A stretch of 64,000 bases of DNA, from positions 36,231-100,230 of the forward strand of contig JBCCBP010000009.1 of NCBI GenBank assembly GCA_039033995.1. Direction: 5' to 3'. This document shows, piece by piece, positions 1-7,242 of the stretch. The notes beneath the pieces were generated by a model. The model had not been told where the DNA came from. It saw only the letters and a list, made by a program, of their open reading frames with translations, and did no database searches. Positions within the stretch are counted from its first letter, which is position 1, and every line of letters begins with the position of its first letter. Origin of the DNA: CALBPI01 sp039033995. Its GTDB lineage: Bacteria; Pseudomonadota; Gammaproteobacteria; Steroidobacterales; Woeseiaceae. A program made the translations under genes and the position numbers.

Positions 1-3000
1 TACGAACCACTGAAAACTGCTCGTTGCGATCGACGAATGCAAAGGCCTGCGCTGTCGACGACAGCCATGCCTTGCGAACCAGGCGCGAGCCGACCGGCAG
101 CGCCGACAACTGCGGCCGCCAGATCGATATCGTGCCGGCCTCCGCTTCGGTTAGCGCAGCGATATTGGAGCGCAAGCGTAAGTACGGTTGTACCAACTTC
201 TGCCCGGTGAGGCCTGAAAACGGCAGCGACAAATCGCGCGATCGATTAAAGTCGTGCAAAACGAAACCGCGACCACTCGCGCCGATCAGAGACAGACTGC
301 TACGCCGATCTTGCGCTGCCGTCCAGACCACACCCTCCTCCCAACTGGCCACCGGTTGCTCGGACGGGCTGGTCGCAAACGACCGTAGCGCACCGCCAGT
401 GGTATGCAAAATCAGATGTTCGTCACCCTGACTGAAATAGCCGGCGCGAAAATCTCCCGATAAGAGATAACGGGCGCGCTGCGAGCCGTCGGCCACGTTC
501 ACGATTGTCACGCTGCGATCACTGCCGATCACGGCAAGCATGTCACCGGAGTCGGATATCACGATGCGTTCGATGGCTTCGTCAAGCCGCAGTTCGGTAG
601 CGTTATCTGTCAGCACATCAACCACCGTCACCAGACGTGCATTCTCGATTGACTGTGCGGCGAGCCAACGTTTGTTGTCAGAAAATGTTGCTGCCGCAAC
701 CGGAAACGTGATGCTCTGAATCGGATAGGCACTGCCATCGCGCACACGAAAGCCGGTGATTCGCGCCGATTGCAGGTACAACGCCGCCCGTGCTTGCGCG
801 GTAATGCCAAGCCATTGCACATCACCGCCCGGATCAAACGAAGCCTGCCAGGCGTCGCTGCGCAAATCCCACACGGTGAACAGCCGGGCGCTACTACTCG
901 GCAATGTGACTGCGTAGCGCCCGCCTGGCGCCAGCACAGCAGCATCCGCCGGCAACAACATCGGGTCGCTTAAAACCATTGGTTGCGGCTCTGAAAGATC
1001 CGCCATACGTCTCCCGACGGATACGGCAATACTCCCTGTTTCGCCGGGTCTGACATCAAACGCAGATACCACCCACTCACCGTCGATACGGCCCAGCGAC
1101 AGAGTCGCATCGCGGGCCAGCGCGCGCAGATCGACCGCGGCCAGATCCGCGGCCTCTGCCAGCTCGTCTAAATCGATGTCGAGTACCGCACCCGCAGGCG
1201 ACTGAACGGACAGTCGGATATCGGATAAGCGTTGGTGTCGTGGCACAAGACGCAGCATTGGCGTGACACCGGCACCACCGGTGATGGTGAAACGTCCAAC
1301 GGTCGGCTGCGGGACCACGACCGGCAAATCTGTCGTCAATGATGACTCAAGAATGACCGGCGACTGTTGCAGCGACCATTGCGATACTCGCGTTCCGCTG
1401 CGCACCACGATCGTCTCGTCCTGGCGACGCAACGCCCATTCATCGATACGCTCAGGTTGACGAATGATGTGCTCGAGTCTTGGTAAATCCGATGCAATCA
1501 GGCCGCTCACACGCCGGCGATCGGGCAAGGACGGCGTCAGATTAGCCTGGATCGCCGTATGCAATGCGACAGCTCGGTCGCCACTTACCGCAGCATCGAG
1601 GTAGGCATTATCCCAAAACGCATCGTGAGCCCGCGCTGCCGCGGAAGGATTGTCGAGTGTCTCCCGCATGGCTTTTAGAATGGGTTGCAGGTCGGCCTCT
1701 GTCGTCGTCTGCGCCGCTCTATTGGTCAGCGCAATAGTCGCCATCCGCTGCGCTGCGGCGTCATAGCCAGGCCAGCGATGTAAACGCTGATAACTCTCTT
1801 CAATCATGGCAATCGAACTGGCGGGATCGCTCAACACAGCAGTCGCAGGCTTCGGCAATAGCTGTTGATACCAATAAGGCAGCAGAACCGCCGTCGCGAT
1901 CAACGCAGCAGCTTTGGCCAAGCCCGCGTAGCGCGCCGGCAGGTGACGATTCGCCCAGCCCGCATTGAAGTACTGCCGACTCAGACGGCTCGTCGGGTCC
2001 AGCAAACCATCCGGCGACAACTGCACAACAGATAACCTGAGCAACATCGCATGCGCTTCGCTGTCTGGATCGAACAACATGCGCCGATGTTTCGCGATCA
2101 TCCCAAGACTGATCAACATCGCTCGGCGCAGTGATGGCGCGGCCGCCAATATACGCATTTCAATGCCGAGCAACACCTGATGCGCCTGGCGGTCACGTCG
2201 TAGTGCAAAGTTCCGTGAGACTGTTCGATCCACAGCCGAGACGACATCGTCTTCACAGTCTTCTCGCGCGAGTTGATACGCCAGATATTGCGTTGTCGCT
2301 GGCTGACCCGACGCCCAGTCAAAGATGCGCTGCATCGCAAGCTCCGCGATCTTGCGCGGGAAACCCAGCGCGGGCGCCAAACGCAGCGTCTCGCCGAGCG
2401 TAAAGTAGCGTACATTGATTTCAGTGGAGATCGCGTAAGGCAGATCCTGTGCGGCGGCGCTTGGCCTGTTCGTCGCTCCCAGCCCCACATAGACGATGCA
2501 CAGCCGTGCCATGGCCGGATCGGTCGCGCGCGCGTCAAAGGCCATCCGAATCGCTGCGAGCAGTGGCCCCGTCGCATCCGCGAACTCCGCGAGATCAATA
2601 TCATCGAACAGCAACACGACCGGGCGCGTCGGAAACGCCAAAACGAACTCTCGGAAAAGCTCAAACATACGCTGCTGATGCGGCAAGAACGAGTTGTCTG
2701 ACCACCACGCTTGCAGATCGAATCCCACTCGCAACTGACGCGACAGTCGAAACGCTATCGCATAGAGCCAGCGCGCTGCGTCTCGGTGTGATTCGCGCTG
2801 CGCCAACTGCGAGAGATCGATTTGCGCGACGGCTGCGGGCTCCTCGGCCTCGCGAAGTTGCTGTGCCATGCGCAGCAACAAGCTCGTCTTGCCGACCAAC
2901 GGTGAGCCCGTGACGTGGACGAACGTACTGCCGGCAACGGCAGCCGCCAACTGCTCGTCGACCTGACGCGAAATATAGCCGGGACGATCGGCAGCGAGCG

Positions 3001-3076
3001 GACCAGACGTACAAAAAAACGCCGGTCGCGTCGTGCGTGTGGTTTGTCCCGCTTGTTGTTTGTCCGCTGTGCCCAT
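1..3076 (-). CDS. AAA-like ATPase with membrane segment and C-terminal beta-propeller (3' end outside window)
   Basis: A single minus-strand frame stays open for about 1,025 codons from ATG 3076 to the window edge; I checked every codon and found no stop. The N-terminus resembles the AAA-like (AAA_35) family: a short GPLAADRPGYISRQVDEQL lead-in, Walker A GSPLVGKTS near residues 57-65, and a Walker B-like strand VVLLFDDID near 153-161. A hydrophobic stretch around residues 384-403 is probably one membrane helix, leaving the C-terminal part on the other side of the membrane. That part has a segment reminiscent of a proprotein-convertase P-domain (DIRLSVQSPAGAV) and then repeated blade-like strands (LFTVWDLRS, VTIVNVADG) typical of WD40-type propellers. 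An alternative GTG start lies at 3106. Family proteins are thought to be NTP-driven signalling or scaffold proteins; the actual role is unknown. It is divergent from the kinase at 3194. Confidence 0.8.
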   Translation of the reverse strand, partial: MGTADKQQAGQTTRTTRPAFFCTSGPLAADRPGYISRQVDEQLAAAVAGSTFVHVTGSPLVGKTSLLLRMAQQLREAEEPAAVAQIDLSQLAQRESHRDAARWLYAIAFRLSRQLRVGFDLQAWWSDNSFLPHQQRMFELFREFVLAFPTRPVVLLFDDIDLAEFADATGPLLAAIRMAFDARATDPAMARLCIVYVGLGATNRPSAAAQDLPYAISTEINVRYFTLGETLRLAPALGFPRKIAELAMQRIFDWASGQPATTQYLAYQLAREDCEDDVVSAVDRTVSRNFALRRDRQAHQVLLGIEMRILAAAPSLRRAMLISLGMIAKHRRMLFDPDSEAHAMLLRLSVVQLSPDGLLDPTSRLSRQYFNAGWANRHLPARYAGLAKAAALIATAVLLPYWYQQLLPKPATAVLSDPASSIAMIEESYQRLHRWPGYDAAAQRMATIALTNRAAQTTTEADLQPILKAMRETLDNPSAAARAHDAFWDNAYLDAAVSGDRAVALHTAIQANLTPSLPDRRRVSGLIASDLPRLEHIIRQPERIDEWALRRQDETIVVRSGTRVSQWSLQQSPVILESSLTTDLPVVVPQPTVGRFTITGGAGVTPMLRLVPRHQRLSDIRLSVQSPAGAVLDIDLDELAEAADLAAVDLRALARDATLSLGRIDGEWVVSAFDVRPGETGSIAVSVGRRMADLSEPQPMVLSDPMLLPADAAVLAPGGRYAVTLPSSSARLFTVWDLRSDAWQASFDPGGDVQWLGITAQARAALYLQSARITGFRVRDGSAYPIQSITFPVAAATFSDNKRWLAAQSIENARLVTVVDVLTDNATELRLDEAIERIVISDSGDMLAVIGSDRSVTIVNVADGSQRARYLLSGDFRAGYFSQGDEHLILHTTGGALRSFATSPSEQPVASWEEGVVWTAAQDRRSSLSLIGASGRGFVLHDFNRSRDLSLPFSGLTGQKLVQPYLRLRSNIAALTEAEAGTISIWRPQLSALPVGSRLVRKAWLSSTAQAFAFVDRNEQFSVVR

Positions 3077-3193
3077 ACGACCCCCTGCGCGCAGTGTATC
3101 AGCCACAAGGATTCCGCCGAAATTGAATGTCGTCTTGCCCTTTGTGACGTCATTGGAAACAATGCATGGTCAAGCACTTGAGGTGAAGCAGCG

Positions 3194-3850
3194 TTGCTGG
3201 AGCAGCCGAAGACACTGAAGAGCGATACATTCGGGCGGATACTGTCCGTGCCGATGGCCGATGGGGCAACGTTGATACGGCGTGATCTGTCCACTGCCCC
3301 TTGGTGGGCCCGGTGGCTGGCGCGTAGCTTGGCGAGACGGGAGGCAACCGCGCTGGCACGACTCGGGGGTCGCGCCGGGTTTCCACGGCTGTATGGTGTT
3401 CGACGCGATGCGCTGGACCGCAGCTTCGTTGTCGGTGAACCGATGTATGTCGCGAAACCAAAGGAGCGCACGTATTTTATCGATGCGCTGCGTCGTCTGC
3501 GCATCATGCACCGTTGCGGTATCGCACATAACGACCTTGCGAAGGAGCCCAACTGGCTCGTGACGCCGGATGGCGAGGCGGCGATTGTGGATTTTCAACT
3601 GGCGACCGTGCATCGGCGTCGTGGGCGTTGGTTTCGATTACTGGCGCGTGAAGACCTGCGGCACTATCTGAAACACAAACGAACCTATCGCCCGGAGGCA
3701 CTGACCGCGCGTGAGAAAGCGATCCTCGCGACACCGGCTATCACGGCCAGAATCTGGCAACAGACCGGCAAAAGGCTGTATTTATTCATTACCCGGAAAA
3801 TTCTGCACTGGTCGGACCGCGAAGGTGCCGGTGACCGTGGGAAGCAATAG
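3194..3850 (+). CDS. small RIO/lipopolysaccharide-kinase-like protein kinase
   Basis: A 218-residue protein with the core of a eukaryote-like kinase fold in compact form. The catalytic loop HNDLAKEPNWLV (HxDLxxxN pattern) is near residues 116-127, and AIVDFQLA follows where DFG normally binds metal, here DFQ. There is no extra domain and no membrane segment. The chosen start is TTG 3194 because the purine-rich AGGTGAAG sits about 7 bases upstream; ATG 3254 would be an alternative. RIO-type and Kdo/WaaP-type kinases share this short architecture, so the substrate could be a protein or a lipid-linked sugar; the sequence does not decide. It faces away from the AAA-like ATPase and converges on rlmB. 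Confidence 0.75.
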   Translation: MLEQPKTLKSDTFGRILSVPMADGATLIRRDLSTAPWWARWLARSLARREATALARLGGRAGFPRLYGVRRDALDRSFVVGEPMYVAKPKERTYFIDALRRLRIMHRCGIAHNDLAKEPNWLVTPDGEAAIVDFQLATVHRRRGRWFRLLAREDLRHYLKHKRTYRPEALTAREKAILATPAITARIWQQTGKRLYLFITRKILHWSDREGAGDRGKQ

Positions 3851-3914
3851 CGGATTGCTCGCCGACCCGCCGAGCCTAGGCATGCGGGTAGAATGAAAAC
3901 CGATGCACTCGCGC

Positions 3915-4670
3915 TTACGCTGACCGTTGTCGTACCACCTCGAACAAGCAAACCGCGGCTGCCACCGAGACATTCAGACTCTCCACCACACCAGCCATCG
4001 GAATCGCGATTGTCTGATCACAACGCTGCATGATCTCAGGACTGAGACCGTCGCCCTCAGGCCCCATCACCAGCGCAGTTGGCACGCGATAGTCGCAGGC
4101 GTACAGCGAATCGCTCGCTGCATCGCTGGTGGCGATACGCCGGATGCCATAGCTGCCGATCCAATCGAGCGCGCGAGCGATCGACGGCACCGTAACCAGT
4201 GGCAGAATTTCGGCCGCGCCACTGGCAACCTTACGTGCCGCGGGTGTCAAGCCGGTGGCTCGAGTACGGGGCACAATAACGGCATCGACCGCTGCCGCCT
4301 CAGCCGTGCGCAGGCAGGCGCCGAGATTATGCGGGTCCTGTACGCCAACCAATATCAACAGCAGCGGCTTCCGTCCCAACGCCAACGCGGACTCGACGCT
4401 AGCGCGCAGCGCCGCTTCATCAATATTGGGAAGATCGGTCAGTTCGATCACCACACCCTGATGTGCGGCCCCCTGGGCCATATCGTCGAGCCGATGACTG
4501 CGCGCGCCCTGCGTTGGAATCCCCATCTCACGTGCGCGCGTCTTCAACGCTGCCAGCCGTGGGTTCTTGCTGCGCTCATCAAGATAGAGCTTTCTGACCT
4601 TTTCCGGCATCGACTTCAGCAGTCGATTGGCGGCGTGGATGCCCGCGCTGTACTTTGATGTCGCCATCAT
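3915..4670 (-). CDS. rlmB: 23S rRNA (guanosine-2'-O-)-methyltransferase RlmB
   Basis: SpoU/TrmH-family 2'-O-methyltransferase, expected to methylate G2251 in the peptidyl-transferase region of 23S rRNA using S-adenosylmethionine. The 251-residue protein has an N-terminal L30e-like substrate-binding part (SAGIHAANRLL) and the three SpoU motifs: HNLGACLRTAEAA, ALVMGPEGDGLS and IPMAGVVESLNVSVAAAV, which form the trefoil-knot cofactor site. Its ATG overlaps the rnr stop by four bases (ATGA), so the two are probably translationally coupled. The rnr-rlmB pair is the same as in E. coli. Confidence 0.95.
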   Translation of the reverse strand: MMATSKYSAGIHAANRLLKSMPEKVRKLYLDERSKNPRLAALKTRAREMGIPTQGARSHRLDDMAQGAAHQGVVIELTDLPNIDEAALRASVESALALGRKPLLLILVGVQDPHNLGACLRTAEAAAVDAVIVPRTRATGLTPAARKVASGAAEILPLVTVPSIARALDWIGSYGIRRIATSDAASDSLYACDYRVPTALVMGPEGDGLSPEIMQRCDQTIAIPMAGVVESLNVSVAAAVCLFEVVRQRSA

Positions 4671-6883
4671 CGACCTAGTCTGCGCCGCGACGATTTCGGC
4701 GCGTCATCGAATAACACAAAGTCGATTTGCCGCGATTCGAGATCGACCCGATCGACAATCACTTCGACCGCATCACCGAGTGCGAATATTTTGCCGGTTC
4801 GGTTACCGACCATACGCTGGCGCTCAGGCTCGTGCGTGAAGTAATCACTGCCGAGGTTGGATACATGCACGAGGCCGTCGATCTGCAGACTGGTAATCTG
4901 CACGAACAAACCGAAATGCGTGACGCCGCTGATGATGCCGTCGAAACGTCCGCCCAGGTGCTTCTGCATGTACTGACACTTCAGCAGTGCCTCGACTTCC
5001 CGCGTTGCCTCCTCGGCTCTTCGTTCGCGCTCCGACGTGAGCTGACCAAGCCGGGTCATCTGCTCTGCGCTGTAGCGATACTGGCGCGCCTTGCCGCCAC
5101 GCGTCATATGCCGAATTGCCCGGTGCACCAATAGATCCGGATACCGGCGAATCGGCGAAGTGAAATGCGCATAGGCATCTAGCGCCAGACCAAAGTGCCC
5201 ATCGTTGTCCGGTGTGTACTCGGCATGCGCAAAAGACCTGAGCAATGCCATATTGATCGCGTACGCATCGGGCCTGTCCTGAGCACTCGCCATCAGGCGA
5301 CGTAGCTCACGCGGCTGCGGATGCGCCGCGTGCGGCACTTTGAAACCAAGACCGAGCATGTATAGCCGAAACTCATTGAAACGTTCTTCATTGGGCTTCG
5401 CATGGACACGAAACAAGGCCTGCACCTTCTTCTTTGCGATGAACTTAGCCGCCTCCACATTGGCGGCGATCATGCACTCCTCGATCAAACGATGCGCGTC
5501 GTTGCGCGGCGATGAACGCATACCTTCCACTTCACCATCCGCATTCACATGAATACGCAGCTGCGGCAGATCCAGTTCAATCGCACCACGCTTGGCGCGC
5601 CGACGGGCGAATTGCTTGTACAGCGCGTGCAGATCATCGATCGATGCCGCGATATCACCCTGGATTGCGCTGTCGCCCGTCTCTCCCGTGAGATAACGCC
5701 CGACGCTTTGATAAGTCAGTCTTGCTTTGGAGCGCATCACTGCGTCGTAAAATCGTGCGCGTTGAACCTCACCGGTGTCGCTCACCGACATGTCGCAGAC
5801 CATGCACAGACGATCAACCTTGGGGTTCAGCGAGCACAGTCCATTCGACAGCACTTCGGGCAACATCGGGACTACGCGATCCGGAAAGTACACCGATGTC
5901 GCACGTTTGATCGCCTCTTTATCAATCGCACTGTCAGGCTGAACGTAGTGCGCCACATCCGCAATCGCGACGACCAGTCGCCAGCCCGACTTGCGCCGCA
6001 TGGCGTAAACCGCGTCATCGAAATCGCGCGCATCCGCACCATCGATCGTCACCAATGGCAGATCTCGCAAATCCTTGCGGTCCTGTTTGGCTCGCGTCGG
6101 CACAGTACGACCAAACTTGCTCGCCTCAGCCGAAACGGCGTTGGGCCATTGATGGGGTATGCCATGCGAATGGATCGCGAGATCAGTCGGCATGCCAGCT
6201 TTGTCGGGCGCGCCCAGTACACGGTCGATGGCGGCGGTCGCCTGTTTGTCGATGTCCGGATAATCGAGAATTTGCGCGACGACCATCTCTCCCGACTTCG
6301 CGCCACCGCGTTCCTTCTCGGGGATCAACAAGCGTAGCGTCAGTTTCGGATTGTCGGGTACTAGCAAGCCAATGCCGCGCTCACGAATATAGCGGCCGGC
6401 TACTTCGGTCGTATGGCGTTCGAGCACCTCGATGATCTTGCCTTCCGCGCCGCGCGAGTCGCGCTTGACGACACGACCAGCCACCCGGTCACCATGCATG
6501 ACCCGTTGCATTTGGCGGGGCGACAGATAGAGATCATCTTGATCGTTGTCGTCCGGCATCAAAAACCCAAAGCCATCTTTGTGTGCACTGACCGTGCCAC
6601 TGATCAATGCCAGTTTCTCCGCGAGGCAGTATTGCTCCTGCCGATTGAGCAGTATCTGTCCACTACGCAACATGCGCGTCAGCACCTCGGCCAGTGCTTT
6701 CTTACCTTTGCGGTCGCTTAATTTGAATCGGTCTGCAATCAGTTCGAAGGAGACCGGGCGGGCGAGCTCGGACAACAGCGTAATGATTGCATTGCGATCC
6801 GGCACGCGATGTTGATATCCGCGTTTCTTGTTGTGCTCAGATGAGCCGTTTGATGTCGTCTTGCGACGTTTTTGCTTGGCCAA
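4667..6883 (-). CDS. rnr: ribonuclease R
   Basis: 3'-5' exoribonuclease that degrades structured RNA. The 738-residue product has, in order, an N-terminal winged-helix-like region, two cold-shock/OB domains, the RNB catalytic domain with the metal-binding Asp cluster (TIDGADARDFDDAVYA), and a C-terminal S1 domain (GIISGVTHFGLFVQ). It ends in a short basic tail, shorter than the E. coli one. The start is TTG 6883, chosen because a perfect AGGAGG (6888-6893) lies four bases upstream. The frame stays open further upstream, through the antisense of the tRNA-Leu gene, but that extension has no family counterpart. Confidence 0.95.
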   Translation of the reverse strand: MAKQKRRKTTSNGSSEHNKKRGYQHRVPDRNAIITLLSELARPVSFELIADRFKLSDRKGKKALAEVLTRMLRSGQILLNRQEQYCLAEKLALISGTVSAHKDGFGFLMPDDNDQDDLYLSPRQMQRVMHGDRVAGRVVKRDSRGAEGKIIEVLERHTTEVAGRYIRERGIGLLVPDNPKLTLRLLIPEKERGGAKSGEMVVAQILDYPDIDKQATAAIDRVLGAPDKAGMPTDLAIHSHGIPHQWPNAVSAEASKFGRTVPTRAKQDRKDLRDLPLVTIDGADARDFDDAVYAMRRKSGWRLVVAIADVAHYVQPDSAIDKEAIKRATSVYFPDRVVPMLPEVLSNGLCSLNPKVDRLCMVCDMSVSDTGEVQRARFYDAVMRSKARLTYQSVGRYLTGETGDSAIQGDIAASIDDLHALYKQFARRRAKRGAIELDLPQLRIHVNADGEVEGMRSSPRNDAHRLIEECMIAANVEAAKFIAKKKVQALFRVHAKPNEERFNEFRLYMLGLGFKVPHAAHPQPRELRRLMASAQDRPDAYAINMALLRSFAHAEYTPDNDGHFGLALDAYAHFTSPIRRYPDLLVHRAIRHMTRGGKARQYRYSAEQMTRLGQLTSERERRAEEATREVEALLKCQYMQKHLGGRFDGIISGVTHFGLFVQITSLQIDGLVHVSNLGSDYFTHEPERQRMVGNRTGKIFALGDAVEVIVDRVDLESRQIDFVLFDDAPKSSRRRLGR

Positions 6884-6916
6884 TTGGCCTCCTATTCGGT
6901 TAATTGGGTTGTCACA

Positions 6917-6945
6917 TTGACAATGGAAATCAGCTTCGATACAGT
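6917..6945 (+). promoter_or_regulatory. sigma-70 promoter of tRNA-Leu
   Basis: A consensus -35 TTGACA (6917-6922) is separated by 17 bases from TACAGT (6940-6945). Transcription would start near 6952, about 35 bases before the mature tRNA. The -35 lies in an inverted repeat, TTGTCA (6909-6914) and TGACAA (6918-6923), so the opposite strand facing rnr also carries a -35-like TTGTCA, although I see no good -10 on that side. Confidence 0.7.
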
Positions 6946-6987
6946 CTCGCGCCTTGCCGTAAGCTCTGCATCTGCAGAGTGCTGGAT

Positions 6988-7074
6988 GCCCAGGTGGCGG
7001 AATTGGTAGACGCGCATGGTTCAGGTCCATGTCTACGAAAGTAGGTGGAGGTTCAAGTCCTCTCCTGGGCACCA
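6988..7074 (+). tRNA. tRNA-Leu (anticodon CAG)
   Basis: Class II tRNA of 87 bases including an encoded CCA end (7072-7074). The acceptor stem GCCCAGG pairs with CCTGGGC. The D-loop carries the usual GGTAGACGC. The anticodon stem CATGG/CCATG closes the loop TTCAGGT with anticodon CAG. The long variable arm CTAC-GAAA-GTAG and the T-arm GTTCAAGTC are as expected for leucine tRNAs. It is preceded by a strong promoter and lies between rnr and the metalloprotease gene. Confidence 0.97.
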
Positions 7075-7242
7075 CTCTTGAGTACCCTTGTCGATCTAAT
7101 CGACGGCGCCAAGTATAAACACTTGGCCCGCATTTCCCAGCCCCGCGTCAATGTTCCGGGCAGAAAAGGCATCAACACATACGAAAACGGCCCCAGACGC
7201 TTTCGCGCCATGGAGCCGTTCTTGCTTACCGGCAGACGGCTG

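Noticed and set aside
5549..6337. Plus-strand open frame of about 262 codons opposite rnr.
   Set aside because: Opposite the RNB catalytic domain of rnr; low-complexity Arg/His/Gln content and no motif.
6884..7075. Upstream extension of the rnr frame through the antisense of tRNA-Leu to 7075.
   Set aside because: It runs across a well-formed tRNA gene and lacks family similarity; a TTG with AGGAGG at the right distance marks the real start.
7090..7104. GTCGAT/ATCGAC hairpin after tRNA-Leu as a terminator.
   Set aside because: Six-base stem with no following T-run; not sufficient for a terminator call.
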